Assembly (NCBI GenBank): GCA_017416285.1
Contig: JAFQCU010000009.1
Location: forward strand, 1 to 49,030
From: Clostridia bacterium
GTDB lineage: Bacteria > Bacillota > Clostridia > Oscillospirales > Acutalibacteraceae
Direction: 5' to 3'
Length of the DNA stretch: 49,030 bases
Under the pieces are notes generated by a model. It ran no database searches. It saw only the letters and a list, made by a program, of their open reading frames with translations, and was not told where the DNA came from. Position numbers and translations under genes: made by a program. Shown here in pieces: positions 40,950 through 49,030 of the stretch. How positions within the stretch are numbered: the first letter of the stretch is position 1; every line of letters begins with the position of its first letter.

Positions 40950-41502
40950 TGAATATATCGAAATTTTAAAAAGCCGACTTAATGTAAACCGTTTTTATCA
41001 CTCTATGTGTGTGGCGGATGAAGCCAAGCGTTTGGCTGAAAAATATGGTGCTGATACCGATAAAGCATATCTTGCAGGTCTTTTGCATGATATTACCAAA
41101 AATTGCGAGAAACAAGAACACTTGCAAATTTTTAGTCAGTTTGGTATAATGCTAAACGATATCGAAAAAAATGCTGAAAAATTATGGCATGCAATGTCGG
41201 GTGCGGCTTATGTTGAGCATATTTTAAATATTAACGATGCTGAAATAATTTCGGCAATTCGTTATCATACAACCGCCAAGGCAGATATGTCGCTTTTAGA
41301 AAAAATTATTTATCTTGCTGATTTCACGTCGGCTGACAGGGATTATGATGATGTATCTGTTATAAGACAGTATGTTGATGAATCGCTTGATAAAGCGTTT
41401 ATATACGCATTACAATATTCTATTTGTGATTTGGTAAATAATAAAAAACGTGTCCATCTGGATACACTTAATGCCTATAATCAGGCAGTGGGAGGAAAAT
41501 AA
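40942..41502 (+). CDS. yqeK: HD-domain protein YqeK (probable Ap4A hydrolase)
   Basis: 186 aa. HD-superfamily ligands are visible: YHSMCVADEA (H near 20), GLLHDITKN (HD near 48-49), H near 78 and RYHTTA near 108 and DFTSAD. YqeK in Bacillus and other Gram-positives hydrolyses diadenosine tetraphosphate symmetrically. Of two adjacent ATGs I prefer 40942, seven bases after AGAGGA; 40939 is also possible. It overlaps nadD by eight bases. Confidence 0.92.
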   Translation: MYNEYIEILKSRLNVNRFYHSMCVADEAKRLAEKYGADTDKAYLAGLLHDITKNCEKQEHLQIFSQFGIMLNDIEKNAEKLWHAMSGAAYVEHILNINDAEIISAIRYHTTAKADMSLLEKIIYLADFTSADRDYDDVSVIRQYVDESLDKAFIYALQYSICDLVNNKKRVHLDTLNAYNQAVGGK

Positions 41503-41504
41503 AC

Positions 41505-41870
41505 TTGGATTCTTTTGAAATTGTAAAAATTGCGGCAAATGCGCTCAACAGTAAAAAAGCACGTGAGCTTAACGCTGTTAAGGTAAGTGATTTGACCGTT
41601 TTAACCGAATATTTTGTAATAGCAACCGCAACGTCATCAACCCACGTTCGTGCACTCGCTGACGAGGTTGAAGCAAAGCTTGAGGAAGCGGGTCTTCGCC
41701 CTCATCATATTGAAGGCAAAAGCACCGGTTGGATTGCGCTTGATTACGAATCGGTTATTGTTCACGTATTTTCTCGTCAGGACCGTGAGTTTTATGGTCT
41801 TGATAAAATGTGGGCTGATGCACCGTCGGTTAATTTAGATGAAATTTTAGTTGAAGCAATGGGGGACTAA
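41505..41870 (+). CDS. rsfS: Ribosomal silencing factor RsfS
   Basis: 121 aa. It binds L14 of the 50S subunit and blocks subunit joining in starvation. ELNAVKVSDLTVLTEYFVIATATSSTHVRALADEVE and STGWIALDYESVIVHVFSRQDREFYGLDKMW are the family signatures. The start is TTG at 41505 after GGGAGGA. Confidence 0.96.
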   Translation: MDSFEIVKIAANALNSKKARELNAVKVSDLTVLTEYFVIATATSSTHVRALADEVEAKLEEAGLRPHHIEGKSTGWIALDYESVIVHVFSRQDREFYGLDKMWADAPSVNLDEILVEAMGD

Positions 41871-41873
41871 AAA

Positions 41874-44288
41874 GTGGCTAATATTTACGATTATTCTAAA
41901 ATTGAAAAGAAATGGCAGCAGGTTTGGGATGATAACCACACCTTTGAAGCTAAAAACGATTATACTTTACCGAAGTTTTTCGGTCTTGTAGAATTCCCAT
42001 ATCCGTCTGCACAGGGTCTTCACGTTGGTCACCCTCGTTCATATACGGCTATTGATATTGTCGCTCGTAAAAAGCGTTTACAGGGCTTTAATGTGCTTTA
42101 TCCTATGGGTTGGGACGCTTTCGGTCTTCCTACCGAAAACTTTGCAATTAAGAATCATATTCATCCTGCAATCGTTACCGAAAGCAACGTTGCTAACTTT
42201 AAAAAGCAGTTAAAATCTCTCGGCTTTTCTTTTGACTGGAGCCGTGAAATTAACACCACTGACCCTTCATACTATAAATGGACACAGTGGATTTTCTTAC
42301 AGCTTTTCAAAGAAGGTCTTGCATATAAAAAGGAAATGTCGGTTAACTGGTGTACCTCTTGTAAGTGCGTTTTAGCTAATGAAGAGGTTGTAAACGGTGT
42401 TTGTGAACGTTGCGGCAGCGAGGTTGTTCAGAAAGAAAAAAGTCAATGGATGCTTAAGATTACTGAATATGCTGAAAAGCTTTTAGAGGGTCTTAACGAT
42501 GTTGATTTTATTGACCGTGTTAAAACACAGCAACGCAACTGGATTGGCCGTTCATACGGTACTCAGGTAACCTTTAACACAACTATTGGCGACACATTTG
42601 AAATTTTCACCACTCGTGCAGACACACTTTTTGGTGCTACTTATATGGTAATGTCACCCGAGCATCCGCTTCTTAAAAAGTGGGCTGACAAAATTAAAAA
42701 TTATGACGAGGTTCAGGCTTATCAGGAACAGTCTGCCAAAAAGTCTGACTTTGAACGTACCGAGCTTGCAAAGGAAAAGACCGGTGTTAAGCTTTTGGGT
42801 GTTAAGGCTATTAACCCCGTTAATAACACCGAAATTCCGATTTTTATTTCTGACTATGTACTTATTTCATACGGCACAGGCGCAATTATGGCTGTACCTG
42901 CACACGACACACGTGACTGGGAATTCGCTAAGAAGTTTGATTTGCCGATTATCGAAGTTGTTGCAGGCGGTGAGGACGTTCAAAAAGAAGCATTTACCGA
43001 CTGTGCAACCGGCGTTTTGGTTAATTCTGATTTCCTCAATGGTTTATCAGTTGAGGACGCTAAAAAGAAGATCCAGGAATGGCTTACCGAAAAGGGTATA
43101 GGTAGTGTTAAAACCAACTACAAGCTTCGTGACTGGGTATTTTCACGTCAGCGCTATTGGGGCGAGCCTATTCCTATGGTTTACTGTGAAAAATGCGGTT
43201 ATGTTCCGCTTCCCGAAAGCGAATTGCCCCTCTTACTTCCTAACGTTGAATCATATGAGCCTACCGACAATGGCGAATCACCCTTGGCAAAGATGACCGA
43301 TTGGGTAAATACTACCTGTCCGCATTGCGGCGCACCTGCTAAGCGTGAAACCGATACTATGCCCCAGTGGGCTGGCTCTTCGTGGTATTTCCTTCGTTAT
43401 TGTGACCCCCATAATGATAAGGAATTTGCTTCTAAAGAGGCTCTTGAATATTGGTGCCCTGTTGACTGGTATAACGGTGGTATGGAGCATACAACGCTTC
43501 ACCTTTTATATAGCCGCTTCTGGCACAAGTTCCTTTATGATATTGACGCAGTTCCCAATCCCGAGCCTTATGCTAAGCGTACAAGCCACGGTATGATTTT
43601 GGGCGAAAATGGCGAAAAAATGTCAAAGTCACGTGGTAACGTTGTAAACCCCGATGAAATCATCAAGGATTACGGCGCTGATACAATGCGTGTATATGAA
43701 ATGTTTATCGGTGACTTTGAAAAGGCTGCACCGTGGAGTCAGTCATCTATCAAGGGCAGTAAGCGCTTCCTTGATAAGGTATGGGCAATGCAGGATATTA
43801 TTACCGATGAAAAGGGATATCGTCCCGCTATTGAGGCTGAGATGCACCGTACAATTAAGAAGGTTACCGAGGATATTGAGAGTCTTAAGATGAACACTGC
43901 CATCGCAGCGCTAATGACACTTATGAATACTATTAATTCAACAGGTGCGGTAACAAAGGATGAATTTAAAACATTTATTATCCTTCTTAATCCGTTTGCA
44001 CCGCATATTACTGAAGAGCTTTGGGAAGCCTGTGGTTATGAGGGTATGTTAAACCAGACCGAATGGCCCAAGTTTGAAGAAGCCAAGTGTGTAGATGCAA
44101 CTGTTGAGATTGTTGTTCAGATAAACGGTAAAATCCGTGCCCGCTTAAATGTTGCGGCTGATATTTCTGCTCCTGATGCAATAGCTCTTGCAAAGGCAGA
44201 AAAGGCTGTCGAAAATGAAATTTCCGGCAAAAATATTGTTAAAGAACTTTACGTTCCGAAAAAACTCGTAAATATTGTTGTAAAATAA
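41874..44288 (+). CDS. leuS: Leucyl-tRNA synthetase
   Basis: 804 aa, class Ia. The HIGH-type motif [10 protein letters not shown] (near residues 49-58), a zinc site ([13 protein letters not shown] near 160-182), the CP1 editing domain ([22 protein letters not shown]) and [10 protein letters not shown] (KMSKS near 580) are complete. The start is GTG at 41874 after GGGGGA. It ends the long run that starts at 25967. A promoter for secG follows. Confidence 0.98.
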   Translation: MANIYDYSKIEKKWQQVWDDNHTFEAKNDYTLPKFFGLVEFPYPSAQGLHVGHPRSYTAIDIVARKKRLQGFNVLYPMGWDAFGLPTENFAIKNHIHPAIVTESNVANFKKQLKSLGFSFDWSREINTTDPSYYKWTQWIFLQLFKEGLAYKKEMSVNWCTSCKCVLANEEVVNGVCERCGSEVVQKEKSQWMLKITEYAEKLLEGLNDVDFIDRVKTQQRNWIGRSYGTQVTFNTTIGDTFEIFTTRADTLFGATYMVMSPEHPLLKKWADKIKNYDEVQAYQEQSAKKSDFERTELAKEKTGVKLLGVKAINPVNNTEIPIFISDYVLISYGTGAIMAVPAHDTRDWEFAKKFDLPIIEVVAGGEDVQKEAFTDCATGVLVNSDFLNGLSVEDAKKKIQEWLTEKGIGSVKTNYKLRDWVFSRQRYWGEPIPMVYCEKCGYVPLPESELPLLLPNVESYEPTDNGESPLAKMTDWVNTTCPHCGAPAKRETDTMPQWAGSSWYFLRYCDPHNDKEFASKEALEYWCPVDWYNGGMEHTTLHLLYSRFWHKFLYDIDAVPNPEPYAKRTSHGMILGENGEKMSKSRGNVVNPDEIIKDYGADTMRVYEMFIGDFEKAAPWSQSSIKGSKRFLDKVWAMQDIITDEKGYRPAIEAEMHRTIKKVTEDIESLKMNTAIAALMTLMNTINSTGAVTKDEFKTFIILLNPFAPHITEELWEACGYEGMLNQTEWPKFEEAKCVDATVEIVVQINGKIRARLNVAADISAPDAIALAKAEKAVENEISGKNIVKELYVPKKLVNIVVK

Positions 44289-44309
44289 CTCATTTATTAA
44301 AAATTTTTG

Positions 44310-44338
44310 TTGCATTTTTTGGTAATGTGTGTTATTAT
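44310..44338 (+). promoter_or_regulatory. Promoter of secG
   Basis: TTGCAT (44310-44315), a 17-bp spacer and TATTAT (44333-44338), 33 bases before the secG start. Confidence 0.65.
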
Positions 44339-44371
44339 ATAAAATGCTTATTTATCATTGGAGGTGAAATT

Positions 44372-44620
44372 ATGAGCGCACTTGAATATATCGTTGGCGC
44401 AGTGGTTATTCTGGTATCTTTGGCAATTATTTTTATTGTCCTTTTCCAACAAGGCCGTCGTGCCGGTATTAACGGCGTTATCTCCGGTGGTGCTGATACT
44501 TTCTTGTCAAAAACCAAGGCAAGAACATGGGATGCAAAATTATCTCGTATGACCAAATATTTTGCTATCGCATTTTTCGTATTAGCAATAGTTGCAAATA
44601 TTGTTGCACTTTATCAGTAA
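44372..44620 (+). CDS. secG: Preprotein translocase subunit SecG
   Basis: 82 aa with two membrane segments (about 3-25 and 60-80) and the loop FQQGRRAGINGVISGGADTFLSKTKA typical of SecG. It assists SecA-driven export through SecYE. ATG 44372 lies after GGAGGTG; upstream in-frame codons have no SD. Confidence 0.95.
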   Translation: MSALEYIVGAVVILVSLAIIFIVLFQQGRRAGINGVISGGADTFLSKTKARTWDAKLSRMTKYFAIAFFVLAIVANIVALYQ

Positions 44621-44683
44621 AAAGGTTAACCTTTTTATACAATAAAAATTACCCCTGCTATTTTGGTGGAGGGAGGGAATATA

Positions 44684-44860
44684 ATGAGTCAAGTTAGAAT
44701 TAAAGAAAATGAATCACTCGATAACGCTTTACGTCGCTTTAAAAGACAAACCGCTAAAGACGGTGTAATTCAGGAAGTACGTAAGAGAGAACACTATGAA
44801 AAACCCTCTGTAAAGCGTAAGAAGAAGTCGGAAGCTGCTCGTAAAAGAAAGTTCCGCTAA
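44684..44860 (+). CDS. rpsU: Ribosomal protein bS21
   Basis: 58 aa, very basic: [21 protein letters not shown] and [24 protein letters not shown]. The SD is an unusually long GGAGGGAGGG. It ends at a strong terminator. Confidence 0.97.
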   Translation: MSQVRIKENESLDNALRRFKRQTAKDGVIQEVRKREHYEKPSVKRKKKSEAARKRKFR

Positions 44861-44874
44861 TATTAAGTGAAAAA

Positions 44875-44902
44875 GGCGGTTGTTTTTCAACCGTCTTTTT
44901 TT
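44875..44902 (+). terminator. Terminator after rpsU
   Basis: GGCGGTTG and CAACCGTC (one G-T pair) close a T-rich loop and are followed by seven Ts. Confidence 0.85.
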
Positions 44903-44919
44903 AAATCATGAGGTAAAAA

Positions 44920-45420
44920 ATGTTTTTAAAACCTAAAATTAAGCTTGAAAAAGTTACTGATATAACGATTGAAATTTTAAATAAATACGGCATCAATGCC
45001 CTAATTTTAGACGTTGATAATACGCTTTCAACCCATCACGGTCAGGTTTTAACCGACGGACTTTCAGAATGGCTGGATTTAATGCGCCAAAACGGCATTA
45101 AAATGACGGTTTTATCAAATTCCAATTCCAAGCGTTTAACCCCCTTTGCAAAGAAAATCGGTCTTGATTTCATCAGCCTTGGTCTTAAGCCGTTACCATT
45201 TGGTTATTTGCGTGCTTTAAAGCGTTTGGGTACTACCAAAGCGGAAACTGCTATTGTCGGTGACCAGCTTTTTACCGATGTTATGGGCGGTAATTTTGTT
45301 GGTGTTAAAACTATTTTATTGACACCGATAAAGCTTGAAACCTCGCTTCGGTTCCGTTCAAAGCGCAAGGTAGAACGTTTTGTTATTAAAAAGCTTAACA
45401 TTGTCAATACGGAGGAATAA
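44920..45420 (+). CDS. yqeG: HAD-IIIA family phosphatase YqeG
   Basis: 166 aa. The HAD nucleophile motif LILDVDNTL (near residues 28-36), the Ser motif VLSNSNSKR (near 64-72), the Lys (GLKPLPFGY) and the acidic motif VGDQLFTDVMGGN (near 109-121) are present. YqeG is a conserved Firmicutes phosphatase of unknown substrate, close to phosphatidylglycerophosphatase Gep4. It is two bases before the TIM-barrel gene. Confidence 0.9.
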   Translation: MFLKPKIKLEKVTDITIEILNKYGINALILDVDNTLSTHHGQVLTDGLSEWLDLMRQNGIKMTVLSNSNSKRLTPFAKKIGLDFISLGLKPLPFGYLRALKRLGTTKAETAIVGDQLFTDVMGGNFVGVKTILLTPIKLETSLRFRSKRKVERFVIKKLNIVNTEE

Positions 45421-45421
45421 T

Positions 45422-46273
45422 ATGGTTGCAAAATTTGGTCCTGCAGGTACGGGCGACGATTTTAAGCTTAAAGGCTTTAAATCTAGTCTTCAGGTGCCTG
45501 ATTATCTTGTGAATATGGGCCTTGACCATTTTGAATACCAATGTGGCAGAGGCGTTAATATCGGCCTTGATAAGGCGACAGAGCTTGGAAAAATTGCAGG
45601 TGAAAAGGGTATTACTATTTCACTTCATGCACCGTATTATATTTCTATGTCTTCGGTTGAAGAGGAAAAACGTTTGAATTCGGTTAACTATATTTTATCA
45701 TCGGCACGTGCTGTCAAGGCAATGGGTGGTGACAGGATTATTGTTCACACCGGTTCTTGCGGTAAGATTTCTCGTGAAGAGGCATTGTCACTTGCGATTG
45801 ATACTATGAAGCTTTCGCAGAAAGCGCTTGATGATGAGGGACTTTCTGATATTCATATTTGCCCCGAAACAATGGGTAAGGTAAATCAGCTTGGCACACT
45901 TTATGAGGTTTTAGAGCTTTGCAAAATAGATGAACGAATTATTCCGTGTATTGATTTTGGACATTTAAACGCACGTGATTTGGGAATTTTAAGGGATAAA
46001 AACGATTTTGAAAAGATTTTTGTTGAAATTCGCAATCAATTAGGAACTGAACGCTTTAAAAACTTCCATTCTCATTTTTCAAAAATTGAGTATACAACCG
46101 GCGGCGAAAAAAGGCACTTAACCTTTGATGATGTGGTTTATGGACCAAATTATGAGCCGGTTATGGAGCTTGTTGCTAAGTATGATTTGAGTCCCACATT
46201 TGTTTGTGAATCGGCAGGTACACAAGCAGAGGATGCTAAGAAAATGAAGGATTACTATTTATCCCTTATTTAA
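45422..46273 (+). CDS. Endonuclease IV-like TIM-barrel protein
   Basis: 283 aa. The AP endonuclease family 2 pattern of metal ligands is visible: SLHAPYY (His, near residue 62), IVHTGSCG (His, near 105), CPETMGK (Glu, near 145), IDFGHLNAR (Asp/His, near 180-183), FHSHFS (His pair, near 215) and CESAG (Glu near 265). These bind the three Zn2+ of endonuclease IV. It could be a true Nfo-type repair nuclease or a related sugar-isomerase-like TIM barrel; the ligand set favours the former. SD GGAGGA before ATG 45422. Confidence 0.88.
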   Translation: MVAKFGPAGTGDDFKLKGFKSSLQVPDYLVNMGLDHFEYQCGRGVNIGLDKATELGKIAGEKGITISLHAPYYISMSSVEEEKRLNSVNYILSSARAVKAMGGDRIIVHTGSCGKISREEALSLAIDTMKLSQKALDDEGLSDIHICPETMGKVNQLGTLYEVLELCKIDERIIPCIDFGHLNARDLGILRDKNDFEKIFVEIRNQLGTERFKNFHSHFSKIEYTTGGEKRHLTFDDVVYGPNYEPVMELVAKYDLSPTFVCESAGTQAEDAKKMKDYYLSLI

Positions 46274-46284
46274 GGAGAGATTTT

Positions 46285-48867
46285 ATGATTTGGCATAGCG
46301 CATCTAAAGAAGATGTTTTAAATCACTATAGTGTTGATGCGGCATATGGTCTTGCAAATGGTGTAGCAGCCGAAAAGCAAGAGATTTATGGCAAAAATAC
46401 AGTTGGTAATACCGAAAAAACATCACTTATTAAAAGGTTTTTCGGGGAGTTTACAAAGACAGGCATTTTATTGATGGTCTTGTCCCTGATATACTTTTTT
46501 ATTGCCAACAGTTATGACAGTAAGACCGCATATTTTGGCTTTTTGGTTATAGCCTTGGTTATTGCCAACGCTTTGGTTTCGGCATTTCATTTGTTTGATT
46601 GTGAAAACATTTTGGCAGATATTAAAAACACCACTAATCCATCTGTAAAGGTTTTGCGTGACGGTATAGTTAAAAACGTAAGCTCGGTTGAGCTTGTGCC
46701 GGGCGACATTATGATTTTACAAGAGGGCGACTATATTTGTGCCGATGCCCGTGTAATTGAAGCAGTGGATTTTCGTTGTAACGAGGTATCACTAAATGGT
46801 GAAGATCTGCCCGTTGATAAAATTGCCGATATAATTTTAGATGACATCACACCTATTGAAAAACGTTCTAACATGGTGTTCGCATCTACTACTGCGGTTC
46901 ATGGTACAGCAAAGGCGATTGTTGTTGCAACTGCTTTGAATACAGAAGCAGGGAAGACAATGGCAATTAATGAACAAATTGGCGCTACAACTATGCCGAT
47001 GCATAACGAAATTAATATAATTTCAAAACTGTTTAATATTGTAATTCTTTGTGTAACAATTTTGGTTTTTATACTTTCAATATTAAATAATTTTAAATCG
47101 TCAGAACCATTTGCGCTTATTACTGTAACGACACTATTAAATGCTGCTGCGCTTGCTTTTGCGGCAATGCCCGAGGGACTAAAGGCAATTTCCAAGATTG
47201 TTATTGCCGCCGGTACAAAACGTATTTTAGATGAAAATATCATTTTCAAGGACAGCAAATCACTTGAAACACTTGGCAAAACAGATGTAATTTGCGCTGA
47301 TAAGACCGGCGTTTTTACTCAAAATAAAATGGTTTTGGAGTGTATTTACAACGGCAAAAAGCGTGTTGATTTGGTTGGTGGGGGTATTGATGATACCTCA
47401 TCAGCAATTTTGAATCTTGCGGCAGCATGCCACACACTTGAAAACGACACAACCGAAAAAGCGATTGCTACGGCGTGTCTTTCTTATAATTTTAAGGGCG
47501 AAGCCGAAATTGATACTTTATTCCCAAAGCTGTCGGTGATACCTTTTGATTCACTCCGCAAAACTATGACGGTTATCACAATCATTAATGAGCAACCGGT
47601 TGCTATCGTTAAGGGTGCCCCCGAAATCGTTGTGCCAAATTGTAATGATTGTGATTGTGATGCAATTTTAAAGTCAAATGATGAAATGGCTGCCGAAGGG
47701 CTTCGCAACGTTGCTGTTGCCATTAAACGTCTTGATGAAATACCTGCAAATCCTCAAGCTGACGAAGTAGAGCGTGACTTGACCTTTGTTGGCATTTTGG
47801 GACTTAGCGAACCAATCCGTGAAGAAATTTATCAAGATATTAACACCTGTAACGATGCTAAGATTAGGGTTGTAATGGTGACGGGCGATGGTCTGCCAAC
47901 TGCGGTTAGCATTGCACAAAAAATTGGTCTTATCACTGATGCTGAGCAGGCTATAACGGGTGCTCAATTAGATGAAATGACCGATGAAGAGCTGTGTGAA
48001 AGTATTAGTAAATATTCTGTGTTTGCACGTATTTCTCCGGCACATAAGGTGCGTATTGTAAAAGCGTGGCAGGCTAATAAGGCTATTGTTACGATTACGG
48101 GTGACAGCCTTCAGGATGCAGATGCACTTGCAATCGCTGATATCGGCTGTGCTATTGGTAAATACGGCACAGACGTTGCAAAGGGTAATGCTAACGTTAT
48201 TATTTTGCGTAATAATTTTGGACTAATTGTTCGTGCCATTAAAGAAAGTCGTGGCATTTTTGGCAATATCCGAAAAACTGTTCGCTATTTGTGCAGCTGT
48301 AACTTTGCAGAGCTATTACTTTTGCTAATTGGTTCAATTTTCTATAAATCACCGATTTTAGTTGCTGTACAGCTTTTGTTAATTAACGTTCTTACTGACT
48401 GTGCACCGGCAATTTCTTTCAGTATGGAGGAAGCCGAAAAATCGGTTATGAAGCCTGAGACGGCTGATTTTGAGGACAAGCTTCTGACTGTGAATTCATT
48501 TGTAAAAATTGGCTTGCAAAGCGTGTTTATTGCCTTTGTTTCTATAATATCCTATCTTTTGGGTAGTATATTTGCAACACCTGTTGTTGCGACAACCATG
48601 GCGTTTGTAACCTTGGGTATTGCACAGCTTTTGCATTGCTTTAATTCAAAGCTAGAGGCAAGTATTTTTAATAAACGTGTCTTTAGTAACCGCTTTATGA
48701 ATTTATCGGTATTTACCACGGCATTTATAATTATTTTCTTGGCATTCACGCCGGTGGGCTTTGTGTTTGGGCTGACAATATTAAAGCTGTGGCAGTTTAT
48801 TATAGCATTGTCATTGGCAATTTTAGTGGTTCCGCTTTGCGAATTGTTAAAGCATTTTTATAAATAG
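46285..48867 (+). CDS. Divergent P-type cation-transporting ATPase (P2-like)
   Basis: 860 aa. N-terminal cation-ATPase domain, two membrane helices (about 60-105), actuator domain, helices M3-M4 with PEGL (296-299), phosphorylation and nucleotide domains, and a six-helix C-terminal part. The phosphorylated Asp is D339. Membrane ion-site residues typical of Ca2+-type P2 pumps are kept: Glu of PEGL, CNFAEL in M5 and NVLTDCAPA in M6. KGAPE and MVTGDGLPTA are also kept. The cytoplasmic signatures have drifted: TGES is NGED (171-174), DKTGT is DKTGV, and TGDGVND is TGDSLQD (605-611). Key acids remain, so activity is possible but kinetics may differ. Ion unknown. No clear terminator of its own is visible before the IS element. 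Confidence 0.88.
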   Translation: MIWHSASKEDVLNHYSVDAAYGLANGVAAEKQEIYGKNTVGNTEKTSLIKRFFGEFTKTGILLMVLSLIYFFIANSYDSKTAYFGFLVIALVIANALVSAFHLFDCENILADIKNTTNPSVKVLRDGIVKNVSSVELVPGDIMILQEGDYICADARVIEAVDFRCNEVSLNGEDLPVDKIADIILDDITPIEKRSNMVFASTTAVHGTAKAIVVATALNTEAGKTMAINEQIGATTMPMHNEINIISKLFNIVILCVTILVFILSILNNFKSSEPFALITVTTLLNAAALAFAAMPEGLKAISKIVIAAGTKRILDENIIFKDSKSLETLGKTDVICADKTGVFTQNKMVLECIYNGKKRVDLVGGGIDDTSSAILNLAAACHTLENDTTEKAIATACLSYNFKGEAEIDTLFPKLSVIPFDSLRKTMTVITIINEQPVAIVKGAPEIVVPNCNDCDCDAILKSNDEMAAEGLRNVAVAIKRLDEIPANPQADEVERDLTFVGILGLSEPIREEIYQDINTCNDAKIRVVMVTGDGLPTAVSIAQKIGLITDAEQAITGAQLDEMTDEELCESISKYSVFARISPAHKVRIVKAWQANKAIVTITGDSLQDADALAIADIGCAIGKYGTDVAKGNANVIILRNNFGLIVRAIKESRGIFGNIRKTVRYLCSCNFAELLLLLIGSIFYKSPILVAVQLLLINVLTDCAPAISFSMEEAEKSVMKPETADFEDKLLTVNSFVKIGLQSVFIAFVSIISYLLGSIFATPVVATTMAFVTLGIAQLLHCFNSKLEASIFNKRVFSNRFMNLSVFTTAFIIIFLAFTPVGFVFGLTILKLWQFIIALSLAILVVPLCELLKHFYK

Positions 48868-48892
48868 GAAATAAAAAATCCCTGTCATTTGA

Positions 48893-48936
48893 TATGCACC
48901 CCAAAAGTTAGACACTTTTGGAGGTGCATATTTTTT
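48893..48936 (+). terminator. Hairpin terminator formed by the IS left end
   Basis: TATGCACCCCAAAAGT pairs with ACTTTTGG(A)GGTGCATA (16 bp with one bulged A) around TAGAC and is followed by TTTTTT and then the transposase ATG. The 3' arm contains GGAGGT, the transposase SD. It would block readthrough from the ATPase gene into the transposase and hide the SD in any readthrough transcript. Confidence 0.75.
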
Positions 48937-49030
48937 ATGGCAAAGAAAGGACAAATTTTCAGAAAACACTCGGCAGAATTCAAAATATCTGTTATACTAG
49001 ATATGCGAGAACACCATTTAGGATTGATGG
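48895..49030 (+). mobile_element. Left end of an IS3-family insertion sequence
   Basis: The terminal TGCACCCCAAAAGTTAGACA resembles IS3-family ends and is directly followed by the start of an IS3-type OrfA. The element runs past the end of the window; the right end and target duplication cannot be seen. Confidence 0.8.
48937..49030 (+). CDS. IS3-family transposase OrfA, partial at window end
   Basis: The first 31 residues are visible (MAKKGQIFRKHSAEFKISVI, then LDMREHHLG). The basic start and SAEFK...VI.DMREHHLG pattern match the N-terminal helix-turn-helix of IS3-family OrfA proteins common in Clostridia. The rest, and the OrfB integrase expected by frameshift, lie outside. SD GGAGGT sits in the IS-end hairpin, 11 bases before ATG. 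Confidence 0.8.
   Translation, partial: MAKKGQIFRKHSAEFKISVILDMREHHLGLM

Noticed and set aside
15200-44220. Further TGTCGAA heptamers as 0A boxes
   Set aside because: They lie within coding regions where CGAAA codon pairs are common, so they are expected by chance.
44621-44640. AAAAAGGTTAACCTTTTT palindrome after secG as a terminator
   Set aside because: It has no loop and needs unpairing of the centre, so it gives a weak hairpin. It may still be a minor attenuator.

Overview
The window comes from a low-to-moderate GC, Gram-positive, spore-forming Clostridia genome, most likely an anaerobe of the Oscillospirales/Ruminococcaceae type. The evidence is spo0A, the rqcP-yabP-yabQ-divIC-S1 cluster, the dprA-topA-trmFO and plsX-rnc-smc-ftsY gene orders, Bacillus-like SD sequences and sigma-A promoters, and four cis-regulatory leaders of types common in Firmicutes. 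The lineage is inferred from gene content and order only. Almost everything is core housekeeping. No phage, CRISPR array or defence locus is visible.

Layout. 1-760: divergent tRNA-Thr(GGT) and tRNA-Arg(ACG), then about 390 bases without a gene that hold broken copies of the tRNA-Arg 3' end, a second copy of its terminator and three tandem hairpins. 764-2447: a histidine phosphatase, then a DUF6512-like membrane protein and a small lipoprotein on the minus strand. 2546-7585: uvrC, a lysine riboswitch driving an NhaC-family carrier, a TtcA-like PP-loop ATPase and a zinc-ribbon membrane protein. 7597-10482: tcdA divergent from spo0A, then an Ldh/malate-dehydrogenase-family gene with a damaged 5' end. 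10647-18488: recJ, relA, dtd, an MBL hydrolase, hemZ, a zinc-ribbon protein and an MTA/SAH nucleosidase.

18677-22011: HU, rqcP, yabP, yabQ, divIC, an S1-domain protein and an RlmL-like RNA methylase. 22012-25905: three regulated transport/biosynthesis units, namely FMN riboswitch-ribU, SAM riboswitch-metK and a leader before infC-rpmI-rplT. 25967-44288: a long co-directional run that begins trmH-like, dprA, topA, trmFO, plsX, rnc and a radical SAM gene. It continues smc, PHP, ftsY, rdgB, yhbY, nadD, yqeK, rsfS and leuS. 44372-48867: secG, rpsU, yqeG, an endonuclease IV-like TIM barrel and a divergent P-type ATPase. 48895-end: the left end of an IS3-family element.

The genes cover translation and tRNA modification, replication and repair, chromosome segregation, protein export, cofactor uptake and sporulation control. 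The observations most worth a second look are these. (i) Spo0A has Glu instead of Asp at the phospho-acceptor position. (ii) The Ldh-family gene has a 21-bp perfect inverted repeat, a homopolymer frameshift and ATA where the start codon should be. (iii) Three genes have their Shine-Dalgarno sequence inside the 3' arm of the preceding intrinsic terminator. (iv) A P-type ATPase keeps its membrane ion-site motifs but has drifted in its cytoplasmic signature motifs. (v) tRNA-Arg 3'-end fragments lie scattered in both orientations. No complete, previously undescribed system is evident.
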